NCBI GenBank assembly: GCA_034401795.1
Contig: CM067367.1
Coordinates: 77,018,237 to 77,082,236 of the forward strand
DNA from: Chaetoderma sp. LZ-2023a
Taxonomy: Eukaryota; Mollusca; Caudofoveata; Chaetodermatida; Chaetodermatidae
Direction: 5' to 3'
DNA length: 64,000 bases
Below the pieces are notes generated by a model, which was not told the DNA's origin, did no database searches, and saw only the letters and a program-made list of their open reading frames with translations. The translations under genes and the position numbers were made by a program. Each line of letters starts with the position of its first letter. The stretch's first letter is position 1. This document shows, piece after piece, positions 24,789 through 35,022 of the stretch.

Positions 24789-25172
24789 GCTATTGGCCCT
24801 GTGTGTCGTTGACCAACAGGCACGCCAGTAAAGAATTCCATATTGGTGCCTGCACAATTGCCCAACAAGCTCGCCAATGCCGAATTTGATATTGGTCTCA
24901 CGCACTGTTTGTCAAGTGTCATGCCGATATCAAATACGAAATTTGTCCCGGCATCATTGTCCAACAGACTTGATGATATCGAATTTAATATTGGTCCCCT
25001 GCGCCATTGACCAACGCGTGCGCCGATGTCGAATTCGATATTGGCCCCTGCACCATTGCCCATCTTGAGCGTTAATACCGATTTCGAATTTGGACTCGCA
25101 CCCTTGACAAGGTGTGTGCCGATAAACAATTCGATATTGGTCCCACGCCATTGATCAACGACGAAAATTCTA
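24789..25172. repeat. Degenerate 47-52-bp minisatellite, about eight units
   Basis: Each unit opens with (T)ATTGG(T/C)CCC and contains CATTGACCAAC and GCCGAT-TCGAATT-type sequence. Unit starts are near 24789, 24841, 24890, 24941, 24989, 25039, 25088 and 25135. Units differ by 20-30 % by eye, so the array is old. The overlapping open frames on both strands follow from the repeat and are not taken as genes. Confidence 0.75.
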
Positions 25173-25284
25173 TATTTATGCGTTACATGCGCATACCATT
25201 TTTGTCTACTATCACATGATTGTCACTGTATTATTTTATCATTTTATCGCCAAACCAGTCAGCGTGAAACTAATGCAGAAGACT

Positions 25285-26170
25285 GATGTTTGTTTGTTTG
25301 TCTAATTGCTTTTTGTGGCTGGGCGGCCGGCGTGCTTTGGCGCCTGTCTGCCATGCTCTGGTGGGCGGCAAATGGGTGCCGGTCATCGCGCAGTTCACGT
25401 ACACATTCTTGAGCTCCGGGTCGCCCGATCGCCATATCCATCCTTGCCAATTCCAGGAGGTTGGTGGCGGTGACTCTTGGGGCTTGCGATGGCTTCTCAT
25501 GTGTGTCTCTACGGGGCTCACCCACAAATAACTGCTGGCCTGAGCAGCCAGCCATCTATTTGGAGATGCGCGGGTCTAGTCGAGTATTCTCGATACGGCC
25601 TCTGGTGATCGCGCCGTCCTCGAAATGGGGTGCATCGGACTCTGCCTCGCCGTCGTTGGGGGCCGTCATGCCAGTGAGAGGGTTGGGGGATGTGATCTAG
25701 TTTACGAAAGAGAGAGGCCTCGTGCACGGTATTTTCAGTCGCCAGATAATATGGGATCGAGGCGGCAAGAGGGGCAATTCGTGTCCTCGTTGTCGGATAA
25801 GGCGTCGTTTCCCTACACTAATCATCGCTCAGGAGGAGGAAGGGCCTATTCGAGCAGCATGTAGCTGTCTGTTGGGCGTTAACTTAGCGGGTAAGTCAGC
25901 TATCTTCCACTTAAAGCGGAAACAGGACTTACCCTTCTACTTTAGGTGGGGGTAGGATGGAAAGGGGTCAATCCTCACTTAGTCGTTTGGTGGGCGCCGC
26001 CTGGTTGATCTGATGTTCTCTGCAGTCGGCCGGAGGAGGTCCTTCTATGTGTGCCTAACGTAACTTTGGGGATGCTGCTGTTCCGCGTCGGTTAGAGCTT
26101 CCTGTTACCCGAAAACACTTTTTGTTTGTTTGTTTGTTTGTTTGTTTGTTTGCTCGTTGGTTGGTTGGTT
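25285..26170 (-). repeat. GC-rich block bounded by (GTTT)n tracts, possible retroposon
   Basis: Base composition is clearly richer in G+C than the surroundings. (GTTT)n-like tracts lie at both ends (about 25285-25300 and 26120-26160); read on the minus strand the 25285 end would be an (ACAA)n tail. Several 60-98-codon frames overlap on both strands (for example a minus frame at 25259-25555), but none shows a motif I know. It may be a fragment of an unclassified retroelement; a host CpG-rich exon is an alternative. Confidence 0.4.
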
Positions 26171-26564
26171 TGGTGAGCGGGTCCGCATGACCTGATTCAC
26201 AAAGGTGCGCGAGTCACGCCTTGTCATTATGTGGAAAACAGATCAATCATTAGGCCGTATTTGAATCTACAAAGTACTTAAGTACTCTAGTGCTACCTTA
26301 TTTAAGTACACTAGCTCTACCTTACTTTTTTATTCGAATGTGCTTTCGTACCATTTCTACCCCTCCCCCAGGATGCCTTAATAATGATGTGTTGTCCGGG
26401 AGCCAATTACCCTGCCAGTCAACATCCCGGCGTGAATCTTGACAGTCAGCCTATATACTTTGTTTATTCATCTACAATTCCGCAGTTTCCTAGTCGAATA
26501 ACAATTGTTTTAACGCATTCCGTTTCCTGATTTTAAAGTTGATATTTAGTTAGCAGGCGTTATG
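26171..26564. other. Intergenic stretch, nothing recognised
   Basis: GGTTGGTTGG-type sequence at the left edge, otherwise unremarkable. Confidence 0.4.
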
Positions 26565-26670
26565 CTTAAGTTTTGCTTAACATATTGAAAGCTATTTGAC
26601 TTAAATTCGTTGCTAGCTACGGTAGCAACGACTTTCAGTCAAATTTTTTCCAAAATATTCAGCAGGTTCC
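26565..26670. repeat. PalB-like hairpin variant
   Basis: ACATATTGAAAGCTATTTGAC left, GTCAAATTTTTTCCAAAATA right, apex CGTTGCTAGCTACGGTAGC. Outer arms absent. Confidence 0.65.
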
Positions 26671-27214
26671 GTAGAGGGCCTCCATCCGAAATATTATTTT
26701 TGGGACAAAAATTAGGATAACAATAGTTATGTGATCAATCTCCGCAAACGTTTCCCAAATTGACCGCCACGTCGACGAGGCTCCGATGCACGAGAAAACT
26801 GCGAGAAGACATTGTCGTCTTGAGGAGATTTACTCACAACTCCTGTCCGTCCATCTCTCACCACCCACCCAAACAACTCGCACGCCAACTGAACCAAAAT
26901 CATCCTCACCCCACACCATGGATATTTCTTTATGTTCCGGGCGAATCATTCCCGATAAGAAAAATACCAGGACGACGCTGTTGTCTTGGAGACCCGCGCG
27001 TTAGAATCGCCCTGATTTCTATATTGAGTGGAGACAGTTGGCCAGATTGGTTCGATTTCATTGCAACATACACTGGCATGTTCTTATTGTGTTCTTTCAT
27101 CAAGTGATTTGTTTGTTTATTTTGGTGTCAAATAACTGGTTTGTTATAGCTAGGCCTATATGAGAATCGCTTATTGCAAAGATATCACTTACAACGATTA
27201 CTTAAGTGCCGTTA
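26671..27214. other. Stretch with overlapping short frames, no gene called
   Basis: Frames of 60-115 codons on both strands overlap at 26727-27107 (for example with a Pro-rich stretch), but none shows homology I can support. Confidence 0.35.
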
Positions 27215-27452
27215 TTAACCCTTCACCACGCATATCAGCCAAAATGGCTTCTGCAGTGGTCTTGAGAAATGTCCATTTGTAGACCAAAAGAAGACTATTT
27301 TTGAAGATTTACTACTGGAATGACTGGCTCGATAAACGAGTGAGTTATTCCAGTGGTAAATTAAAATAAATAGTCTTCTCTTAGTCTGCAAATCGACACT
27401 TTCCATGAGAAAATTTTAATTTTATTGAATAAATTCGAGGGTTGAAGGATTG
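27215..27452. mobile_element. PalA MITE copy
   Basis: TTAACCCTTCACCACGCATA at the left, then AAAATGGCTTCTGCAGTGG, the hairpin (TACTGGAATGACTGGCTCG), a mirrored TTAATTTTATTGAATAAATT, and GGGTTGAAGGATTG at the right. Confidence 0.8.
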
Positions 27453-27504
27453 ATTCGTTTATTTTCACACAGTTTCTCGTCTTTCGTAACATTCTTCATT
27501 ATAA

Positions 27505-27805
27505 CGAGGGATCCAATCTGTAACTCAAGTATCTGACGTCGTAATCATATACGTCCCCTGTTAGCTGACGCCGTAATCAAAACGACTTATCGATAATCGA
27601 AAAGTCTATCACGAAGTGTATGTATTTAAATAATTTACAATTTAGTAAACATTATGTTGAGTATTTTGAAAATAATTTGACTGGGAGCTGCTTCTGCCAC
27701 AGGCGGCAACAGCTCCCAGTTAATTTAGTTTCAAAATATTCAACAGTTTACTTGTATAGCTACGTTGGAATTTATTGGATTCTAGGAATTCAGGTTTCAG
27801 CGTTT
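27505..27805 (-). mobile_element. PalB2 subfamily element
   Basis: GGATCCAATCTGTAACTCAA, then CTGACGTCGTAATC, GTGTATGTATTTAAAT, AATTTAGTAAACATTATGTT, a hairpin (apex CTTCTGCCACAGGCGGC) and TAGGAATTCAGGTTTCAGCG. This subfamily shares the hairpin with PalB but has different outermost sequences; relatives are at 33045, 52710 and 54060. Confidence 0.75.
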
Positions 27806-27877
27806 CAAATCGATTCCTGCATGGGTAAGAAAAGTAGACGGAACCGAGCTTAAAATGGGAGTGGCATAGCTAGAAAT

Positions 27878-27879
<2 letters not shown>

Positions 27880-27918
<39 letters not shown>
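27880..27918. repeat. (CT)n tract
   Basis: About nineteen CT units. Confidence 0.97.
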
Positions 27919-27920
<2 letters not shown>

Positions 27921-27940
27921 TAAGTATAGACTATAGTACC

Positions 27941-28048
27941 CTGATAATGCAGCATACTGGGTCGATGCTGGGCCGATACCGAGTAGATACTGAAAGTATC
28001 GGCACGTCATCAGGCCTGACATCGACCCAGTAAGCTGCGTTATCTGGG
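27941..28048. repeat. Imperfect 108-bp inverted repeat (third palindromic type)
   Basis: TGCAGCATACTGGGTCGATG on the left pairs with CATCGACCCAGTAAGCTGCG on the right. The interior holds GGGCCGATACCGAG and GAAAGTATCGGC, also complementary. It is unrelated to PalA and PalB in sequence. Confidence 0.75.
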
Positions 28049-28104
28049 TATTTTCAAAGGTTACCGATTATTCTTTATAATCGACGCGTTTGAAGTCATG
28101 GCAC

Positions 28105-28215
28105 GGGTAGCTCGCTACACATGATGTAACATATTTACAAGTCACTACACATGAGAAAAAACGTTGCAAGTTATTGCACACTATAAACATGTCGCAAGTT
28201 ACTACATACGGGCAA
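28105..28215. repeat. Degenerate ~28-30-bp repeats
   Basis: Four CAAGT(T/C)ACTACACATG-like units in a row. Related units recur at 28495-28620, partly inverted (CATCGTGTGTATGAACTTGC). Confidence 0.55.
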
Positions 28216-28314
28216 TTTGTGCCACGTAATCCAGCACGGAAAGAGAACGCTATTCTACGTTTGAGACAAACTAGGCGTACTACTAGCTAAGAAAAACTGT
28301 GAAATGTTCCCCAA

Positions 28315-28410
28315 AAAAATTAAAATGTACTGCTGAATATTTTGAACATAATTGTAACTTCCAATCCGATCCAACGTTAAAAATATTCAACTGAACATTT
28401 ATTCTATCGT
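28315..28410. repeat. PalB variant hairpin
   Basis: TGCTGAATATTTTGAACATA left and AAAAATATTCAACTGAACAT right. The ACATTTATTCTATCGTGTTC flank matches the sequence just after the assembly gap. Confidence 0.6.
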
Positions 28411-28619
28411 GTTCAAACTTGGACTATCTAATGTGATAATGTTGTTGTTCTCGGAAACATGCTAGGTTATGTGTGCTGTACTGTATTTTATACAACATGT
28501 TGCAACTCCCTACACACGATGCACCACGTTGTAGGAAAACACTACACACAGGCAATGATTATGTATGTAACAACTTGCATCGTGTGTATGAACTTGCGAC
28601 ATCTTATTTTACGCGCAAC

Positions 28620-29335
28620 AAAATTGGTCTGGAAACGGTAGAACACGGTTCTATTTCATGGAACATTTTCACTTAACAAAATTGCATGTGACAAATTAAA
28701 TCTTATGTAGTCGGGTTGTTTCTGGCCTTTTCCTCGCAACGCTTTACGCGCCCAATCAACTACCATAATTTACTACAAGTGAGGTGACGTTATTATATAT
28801 TTTGGGGATCTTGGAACTTGTTGCATGTGACTAGCGAGTATCGACGTTAACAGTTTCGAGACTCGGGTACCGTGTATCGATCCAGGAATTGCGCGCTGGT
28901 AGCCGCTACATGGGGGTAGGCCGTATTCTCACTTGAGACTTAATCCCGAGTAACTGATTAACTCTGAAGCGTGAACACGGTCTAAGCTTTGATCTTTAAC
29001 TAATAGACACGATATGTTTGGTAAAATATGCGTCTTAAAGAAAATCCATATATAATCTTAGCGCATTTGGTTTGCATAAATATAACCGACGTAACGTTGT
29101 ATTTTGGTAATTAAGCACAGTTTGGTTTGGTTTGGACGCTGGTGACTATGGTTAGAGTCCATGTTAAACATCACAGTCGCGACGTATTTTGAGCTAAATT
29201 ATGATATATGGGTCTATGGAATATAACTACACAAATACAGGAGAAAACGCTATGGATATTTAAATAGCAACCACACCTGTGTATAATGGATACCTTTTGG
29301 TTCCAGTCAAAGACACGTTACTAAAGTCAGTAAGT
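28620..29335. other. Intergenic stretch, nothing recognised
   Basis: No gene or repeat supported. Confidence 0.4.
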
Positions 29336-29338
29336 CGC

Positions 29339-29576
29339 TTAACCCTTTAACAGTCATATCAGCCAAAAACGGTTTCTGCAGTGGTCTTGAGAAATGTCCA
29401 TTTGCAGACCAAAAGAAGACTATTTTTGAAAATTTACCACTGGAATGATTGGCTCTATAAGCGAGCCAGTCACTACAGTGGTAAACTTTCAAAAGTAGTC
29501 TTTTCTTGGTCTGCAAATGGACATTTTCTAAGAGAAAATTTAAATTTTCCTGAATAAATTCAAGGGTTAAAGGGCT
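29339..29576. mobile_element. PalA MITE copy
   Basis: TTAACCCTTTAACAGTCATA left end, CAGACCAAAAGAAGACTATT, hairpin with CACTGGAATGATTGGCTC, then TTTAAATTTTCCTGAATAAA and GGGTTAAAGGGCTAA. Both ends are close to TTAA-CCCTTT / AAAGGG-TTAA. Confidence 0.82.
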
Positions 29577-29614
29577 AAAACACGTCATTTGCACAAACAA
29601 ATGACATTTGGAGC

Positions 29615-29667
29615 CACAAGATGGTGGTTCTTTAAGGCGGGTGGTCTTAAAGAAACGCCATCTTGTG
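29615..29667. repeat. Short hairpin with 22-bp arms
   Basis: CACAAGATGGTGGTTCTTT pairs with AAAGAAACGCCATCTTGTG (two mismatches over 22 bp, about 9-nt loop). The CAAGATGGCG arm matches the YY1-type core. It could be a small MITE or a structured element. Confidence 0.65.
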
Positions 29668-29679
29668 ACACCGAATCTC

Positions 29680-30520
29680 GTCGTTATGGACTTTGACGTC
29701 ATGATCTCTAGATTGACCAGGGTGTCTTCAAATGTGTACTCTCGTAGATCAATAATTTTCGACCGAGTTCACATGCCACAGGACAATGAGATCTCCTGCA
29801 GTAGTTTCTCGGATGATCACGTTTATAAGAGAGTAATGGAAAACCACCAAAAGCTATTTTATTCTTAATAATTCCGTTAGTCACTCGAATAAAATGTCAG
29901 ATTAAAATCAATATAGGGAATCCAATTTTACTATCGCTAGCAAAAACTATATTCAATGTGATGATGTTTACGAAAACAGGTAACTTTACGCTTCTTCACT
30001 CTATCAATTGAATACATATTGGTTTTGTTGCTCATAGGAAGTTGGAAAATTCGGTGTTTTGCTAAAGTCGCTAAAACCTCTACTTCAACATTGTAATATT
30101 GTGAGATGATTACTTTCAAAATTTGAAGCGACACATTTTATTGTCGATTCTTATGTCAGTTTCACACGAGGTCGTTATGTGTAGACTGGCTACCGCTTCA
30201 ACGAGATCTAGATACCCGGTAATATGCGTTTGAGTTTTCAAACTGAACTGACGTCACCGGCTGTCGTGACAACTCGTTGCATAGTGACGTTAAGCGGATG
30301 ATCGATCTGTACTGTTCATATCTGTGGTTATAGACAGATGAAGATGTACGTCATCAAATATTGGAATCGGATATAGAACACGAGCTAACGACAGATAAAC
30401 ACGTTCATTTGAAATTTGCAAGAGATCGGTCGCTGGCTACACTCACTTCAACCTAGTAAGTCTCAAACGTTTTGCTCAGTGTTGGTTTTTAACAGATTTT
30501 AATAAGAAAAATATTATTTC
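29680..30520. other. Stretch upstream of candidate exon B
   Basis: No gene was recognised. TGACGTCA occurs at 30249-30256 outside any MITE, with further TACGTCA and TGACGT half-sites at 30285 and about 30345. A minus-strand frame at 29937-30134 has no recognisable features. Confidence 0.4.
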
Positions 30521-30526
30521 AAGACA

Positions 30527-30629
30527 ATGAATAAATCAAAAAGAAGGACCCGCTTTTCATTATGGAAGAAGAAGGAAAAGCAGAGAACGCTTGACTTGAA
30601 AGTTAACACGATTAACGAGGAAGGCGAAG
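30527..30629 (+). CDS. Candidate coding first exon B, paralogous to exon A
   Basis: An ATG at 30527 opens 34 codons plus one base, ending at GAAG|GTGAGT (donor at 30630). The peptide has RRTRFSLWKKKEKQ followed by TLDLKV and an acidic end. It parallels exon A (17974-18067) in the RFSL-x-KKKE core, the following L-D-L-type stretch, exon length and phase 1 ending. The two could be first exons of tandemly duplicated genes or alternative first exons of one gene continuing to the right. The product is not recognised; a positively charged cytoplasmic or nuclear-localisation-like N-terminus is compatible. TGACGTCA lies about 270 bp upstream. No second exon was identified. Confidence 0.55.
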
Positions 30630-30649
30630 GTGAGTTAGTTATGTGATTT

Positions 30650-30735
30650 GATGGTGGTGGGTGGGGATGGGCGGATTGGTGGGGTGTGGGTGAGGTGGGG
30701 TGTGGGTGGTGGTGGGGGCGGGGGGGGGGGCGATG
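30650..30735. repeat. G-rich tract
   Basis: GGTGGTGGGTGGGG-type sequence running into a G10 stretch; several G-runs are spaced so that a quadruplex is possible. It lies just inside the putative intron after exon B. Confidence 0.85.
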
Positions 30736-30739
30736 CGTA

Positions 30740-31125
30740 GTGTTGAGCTTTGCTGGGCTGATGGGCGTAGTTGTTAGTAGTTTAGACGTTCTTCAGTTCT
30801 GAGGTATTGTATTATTGCTTTAATCATCAAAGGGCTAAAACATATTTGTTATTTTTTTGCAAACAACCTAGCGATTTTGTGTTGCTTTTGCTTATAAAAT
30901 GTGAATTTATTAGCAAAATAACTAGTATACGAATTTCGATAACGTTTAATAACATCTTATAAACTGTAGTTATTCTACTGCAAACACGTTACTTCTCAGG
31001 GCCAGTGGACTGACGTTTGAAAACAAGTAATCTGTATTAATAGCTGCGTTTATTGACAAGGTTCTGCTGCAAAAGGGATTATTTAGGAACTTAACCTGAC
31101 ACAAAACCAAATACAAAGACGGATG
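30740..31125. other. Intergenic or intronic stretch, nothing recognised
   Basis: No gene or repeat supported. Confidence 0.4.
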
Positions 31126-31129
31126 GACG

Positions 31130-31240
31130 ATGTAAGAAATAAAATTTTGAATATTTCGAAACTAATTTGGCTGGAAGCTTCTGCTAACTATGCCAGTATA
31201 CGATGCATGTCAAATTCGTTACAAATATTCAAGACTAACA
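31130..31240. repeat. PalB variant hairpin
   Basis: TTGAATATTTCGAAACTAAT and GGCTGGAAGCTTCTGCTAAC left; TGTCAAATTCGTTACAAATA right. It is diverged and lacks outer arms. Confidence 0.55.
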
Positions 31241-31309
31241 TATATGTGTATATGGCTGTTTGTGTTAGCAAGAAGTGTTGCGAGACTATTGTAATATTCA
31301 GGAATGCAA

Positions 31310-31350
<41 letters not shown>

Positions 31351-31372
31351 CGCGCGCGCGCGTGCGTGTGTG
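31310..31372. repeat. (GT)n-(CG)n tract
   Basis: About twenty GT units followed by a GCGCGCGCGCG run. The Val-Cys or His-Thr frames across it are artefacts. Confidence 0.95.
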
Positions 31373-31547
31373 TACGTCCGTTAGGGCACACGTTCGGACG
31401 TAAGCAGCGTATATGCGTCCGTGCAAGCGTACGTACAAGCGAGAAATGGAATTTCTCCGGAATGCTTGCTTAAATTTTTCTGAGATGGCTGGTTTGAAAG
31501 GACTATGGACAGTTGCAGTTATTTTAATGGAGGAATCCTTTTTCTCA

Positions 31548-31905
31548 GTCAATCATACGACGTCATAATCAACTACATCACATGTAGGCTGGTGTCATAA
31601 TCAATTACGTCATGAATTACGCGACATAGGCCTTTATAAACGGTTACTAGTCCGTCACCTACGAATTGTATGTCTTTACTATTTAATAAACATGCTGTTA
31701 AATATTTTGAAACTAATTTTACTGGGTACTGTTGCTGCCATAGGCAGCAACAACACCCAGTCAAATTAGTTTCAAAATATTCAACAGCTTACCTGTATAG
31801 TCTTCTGTAAAATGAGATTCAGGGAGTGCAGAGATCGATCGATCTGAACTGGGGAAAAGCGTGGGCGGAGCTTAGCTAGAGATGGGCGGGGCGTATCTAA
31901 AAGCT
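31548..31905 (-). mobile_element. PalB element, full length, reverse orientation
   Basis: It opens with the CRE arm (CATACGACGTCATAATCAAC, CAATTACGTCATG), then GAATTGTATGTCTTTACTAT, the hairpin (apex TGCTGCCATAGGCAGCA), ACAGCTTACCTGTATAG, GATCGATCGATCTGAAC and the arm GGGCGGAGCTTAGC. It is a well-preserved copy. Confidence 0.85.
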
Positions 31906-31909
31906 GCTT

Positions 31910-32850
31910 ATGACAACAATAACTTTGTGCAATACATGTATTCCATTCTTTTATGCTCCGCCAATTTCTAGTTAAGCTCTGCCTACTATGTACGCGCATG
32001 TGAAGGAATTTTAGCACTTTGAGCCATGAATTCCCACAATAGGGTGACGTATTTCAAATGTTGAAACTAATTCCTATGGCAGCAACAATATACCCTCGCA
32101 ACGTAACTGGGGACCCCCAAAAGTTATTATAGTGGGTCCCATGGAACCGCTGAAAATCTTGCATGATTGTTAAATATTAAATGGTTTTATAGGCCTTTGT
32201 ACAAAGACACCCACAAAGGCCAGCTTTGAACCCCATAATTCATACCTGTGCCCTCATGGTACCCTAATTTTAGCGTGGCTGAGAGAAACTGCATTAGACT
32301 CCCAATTCTCAGTTTGGGCCCCAAAATTTCAGGTTGGGTCCCTAGATTTCTAGATGTGTGGTCTCTGGGACTTCCAAAATTTAGATGCCATGAGAAACAC
32401 CGGCTATGACCTCAGATATCTGTGCGATATATCGGATCCTTCCAGTGTTATATGCCTACAGTTAATAACATAGCCACTTCTATTTCTTTCACATGTTCAG
32501 CCGAAATCTGGTCTATTGTGGCTTACGTACGGAACAAAGGTTAATAAATATAAAAGCCACTTTATTCTTGGTCCATCAGCAAATTACATTCTCGAAATTT
32601 GATGGAATTTGCGACTAAACTCTAACCCAAGCCAAGAGAAATCGATCTAGACGTCTGTGGCATAATATATCGTTTGATTCCTAAGCCCAGGACTGCTAGA
32701 GTGCGTGTGCGCGTCCGTGCATATGTGTGTAAGTGAGTATCACGTGCGTGTGTGAAGTTGACCCACCCACTTATATGATACCCACGTTTTAGCGTGTTGA
32801 TGTGTAAGTTAGACGACATGACGTAACATACTGAATGACGTGGGTTGTTG
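31910..32850. other. Intergenic stretch, nothing recognised
   Basis: A GTGCGTGTGCGCG patch lies at about 32700. No coding signal. Confidence 0.4.
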
Positions 32851-32854
32851 AGAT

Positions 32855-33030
32855 TCATTAACACAATTTAAATTTTTTCATAGAAAACGTTGATTTGCCG
32901 ACCAAGAGTAGACTCAGTTATCGAGCCAGTCATTCCAGTGATACATTTTCAAAATAGTCTCTTGGTCTGCAAATGGGAAATTTTGAAGCCCAAGGCAGAA
33001 GCCATTTTTGGCTGATATGAGGATTAAACT
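32855..33030. mobile_element. PalA MITE copy with lost left hairpin arm
   Basis: TTAACACAATTTAAATTTTT and CATAGAAAACGTTGATTTGC, then only the right half of the hairpin (GAGCCAGTCATTCCAGTG), then TGGCTGATATGAGGATTAA. The left arm of the palindrome has been deleted. Confidence 0.7.
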
Positions 33031-33044
33031 TCCAGTGTGTTATT

Positions 33045-33340
33045 AGAGGGATCCGATCTGTCACTCAAGTATCCGACGCCATACTAAATTACATCACTAG
33101 TGAGATGACGTAACAATCAGAATGGCGTATAATTCCGTCATGAAATAAATCGGAAAGTCCGCCATGAAATGTACGAATTGTATGTCTTTGATGAATTTAC
33201 AATTTATTAAAACGTAAATTAATGAAGATATGCAATCCAGAGACTTTGGTGACCGAATATTGTCAGGTTGATGACGGTTATTTTGATTGTGACGTCAGCA
33301 AACTGCTGACATATTTGTTTATGACGTCATCTATTTGAGC
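33045..33340 (-). mobile_element. PalB2 element, hairpin lost
   Basis: GGATCCGATCTGTCACTCAA, TGAGATGACGTAAC, GTACGAATTGTATGTCTTTG and TTTACAATTTATTAAAACG are present, with TGTGACGTCAGC and TTATGACGTCATC further on, but no palindrome remains. Confidence 0.6.
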
Positions 33341-33864
33341 GACAGAACTCATCCCACCATTACGGAAGAAAGCAATTTAATAAGCGCTTCAGCTAACACC
33401 TCTTTAGATAAATCTTCGCATTCACTTTAAAATGGATTTATCGTTTCCAGATAATCCCGACTGATATCGATAGATTTATGGCCAGACAACCGTCGTGCAA
33501 CTATTGTTATTTGGCTATATATTTGTACGTAGGCACGATCGGTAAGCGGACCGTATAGAGACCATTGTGAATAGCCGCGTTATTTGGTCCAGGGATATGA
33601 CGGAGTGTGGGTTGGTAGGCTTATGTTTGTCATAACGGTTATAGAGCGCTGAAAGCGTCGATGTCAAATTTGGGCCGTTAAAAAAATTATACAAATCTTT
33701 ATAACTTTCAAAAATAAAACTATGATAATGAATATGGTTGTCAGTTAATAAGCAATTATCAGGATCTCTTACTGGTTATCACCTTGACGCATCTAAAGTT
33801 CGCCTAACATGAACTGAGCCATTGGCTCAAGCAACTTTATGCATCTCGAGTGCGAGCCCTATTA

Positions 33865-33916
33865 ACTATATTATTATTATTATATTATTATTATTATATT
33901 ATTATTATTATATTAA
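33865..33916. repeat. (ATT)n tract
   Basis: Interrupted TATTATTATTA repeat of about 50 bp. Confidence 0.93.
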
Positions 33917-33954
33917 CCCTACACACCCAAAAGGTCAACACACCAAAATCCTTC

Positions 33955-34060
33955 ACAATATCTCGATAGATATTTTCAAGCTAGCCTGACTGGGAACTGT
34001 TGCTGTTTATGACAGAAACATGTTCCCGTCAGTCTGTTTCAAAATATTCAACAGTTATTT
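33955..34060. repeat. PalB variant hairpin
   Basis: AGATATTTTCAAGCTAGCC left, GTCTGTTTCAAAATATTC right, apex TGTTGCTGTTTATGACAG. Confidence 0.6.
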
Positions 34061-34064
34061 ATAT

Positions 34065-35022
34065 TTATGCCTTTGCAATTTGTAATTGCCAAGCTACAGT
34101 TTAAATTGATAAGTTGTATGCGTTTCTGCATGCTCACATATGCAAACAGTAGAAGAGTCCAATCGTGCGCTCACGTGATATGTCCGAAAAGGGAAAACTG
34201 CATGCTCTCGCGTTCGTCAAAACTTATTTTGCAGACAAAATATCAGGAGAAGCCGGTCACCCTGATTCAACAGTGCGTTTTACTTTGATTTAGAAACATT
34301 TAATGTTATTTCTGAGCTGTACTGTAGACGATGTAATTATTTTGTGGACAGTTTGAAAGCAAAATATTGATTTTGTGTATGGATTGTTTAACACGGGCGA
34401 GGTCTTGTAAGTCCCTGGACAATAAGGGTCCTAATATTGGATTAGTTGACTATTGTATTCTAACTAGTTTGCTGCTCAAGTTCCCGACTAAGCTACGACG
34501 ATATCACGCGTATAAGAACTAAATCAAGAAGTTTCTTTAAATTCTTGTGACAGCATATTTGCCAATATGGATCGATAGTAATATATACCGCCCGCACTTA
34601 TCAAGTTTCAGGTTTGTTTTATAACTCCCAGTTTACAAGGTGACATATGGGTATAAGAGAATCTGGAACGAGGTCCCATTTCATATCACTATTATCACCC
34701 GAGTTGAAAATTATCACTGCACCAGCTTTAGGGAGTTTGAGATTCTATTTATCATATAAACTACAATTTTAACAATTTTATATTCAAGCATTTTGGTGTG
34801 AATATGCACCTTTAAAATGGTGTGGCATGTCTTAAAATTGAATAACCCTAGCTAAGTACTGTCCAAAACCAGGGAGGAAACAAACAACTACTGTAATTCT
34901 CTAACACCACTTTACCTCGCGTGGCAATTTCACCATTTGGCTGAATACCGCCACTTAGTGGTGTGGACGGTTCGATGAGTGATGCTTATTATATAAAGAT
35001 GGCGCACTACTCTCTACAGACA
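34065..35022. other. Intergenic stretch, nothing recognised
   Basis: No gene or repeat supported; ends at the assembly gap. Confidence 0.4.

Noticed and set aside
29307..29702. 131-codon minus frame
   Set aside because: It reads through the PalA hairpin and the short hairpin at 29615; similar frames appear in other PalA copies only because of the shared palindrome.
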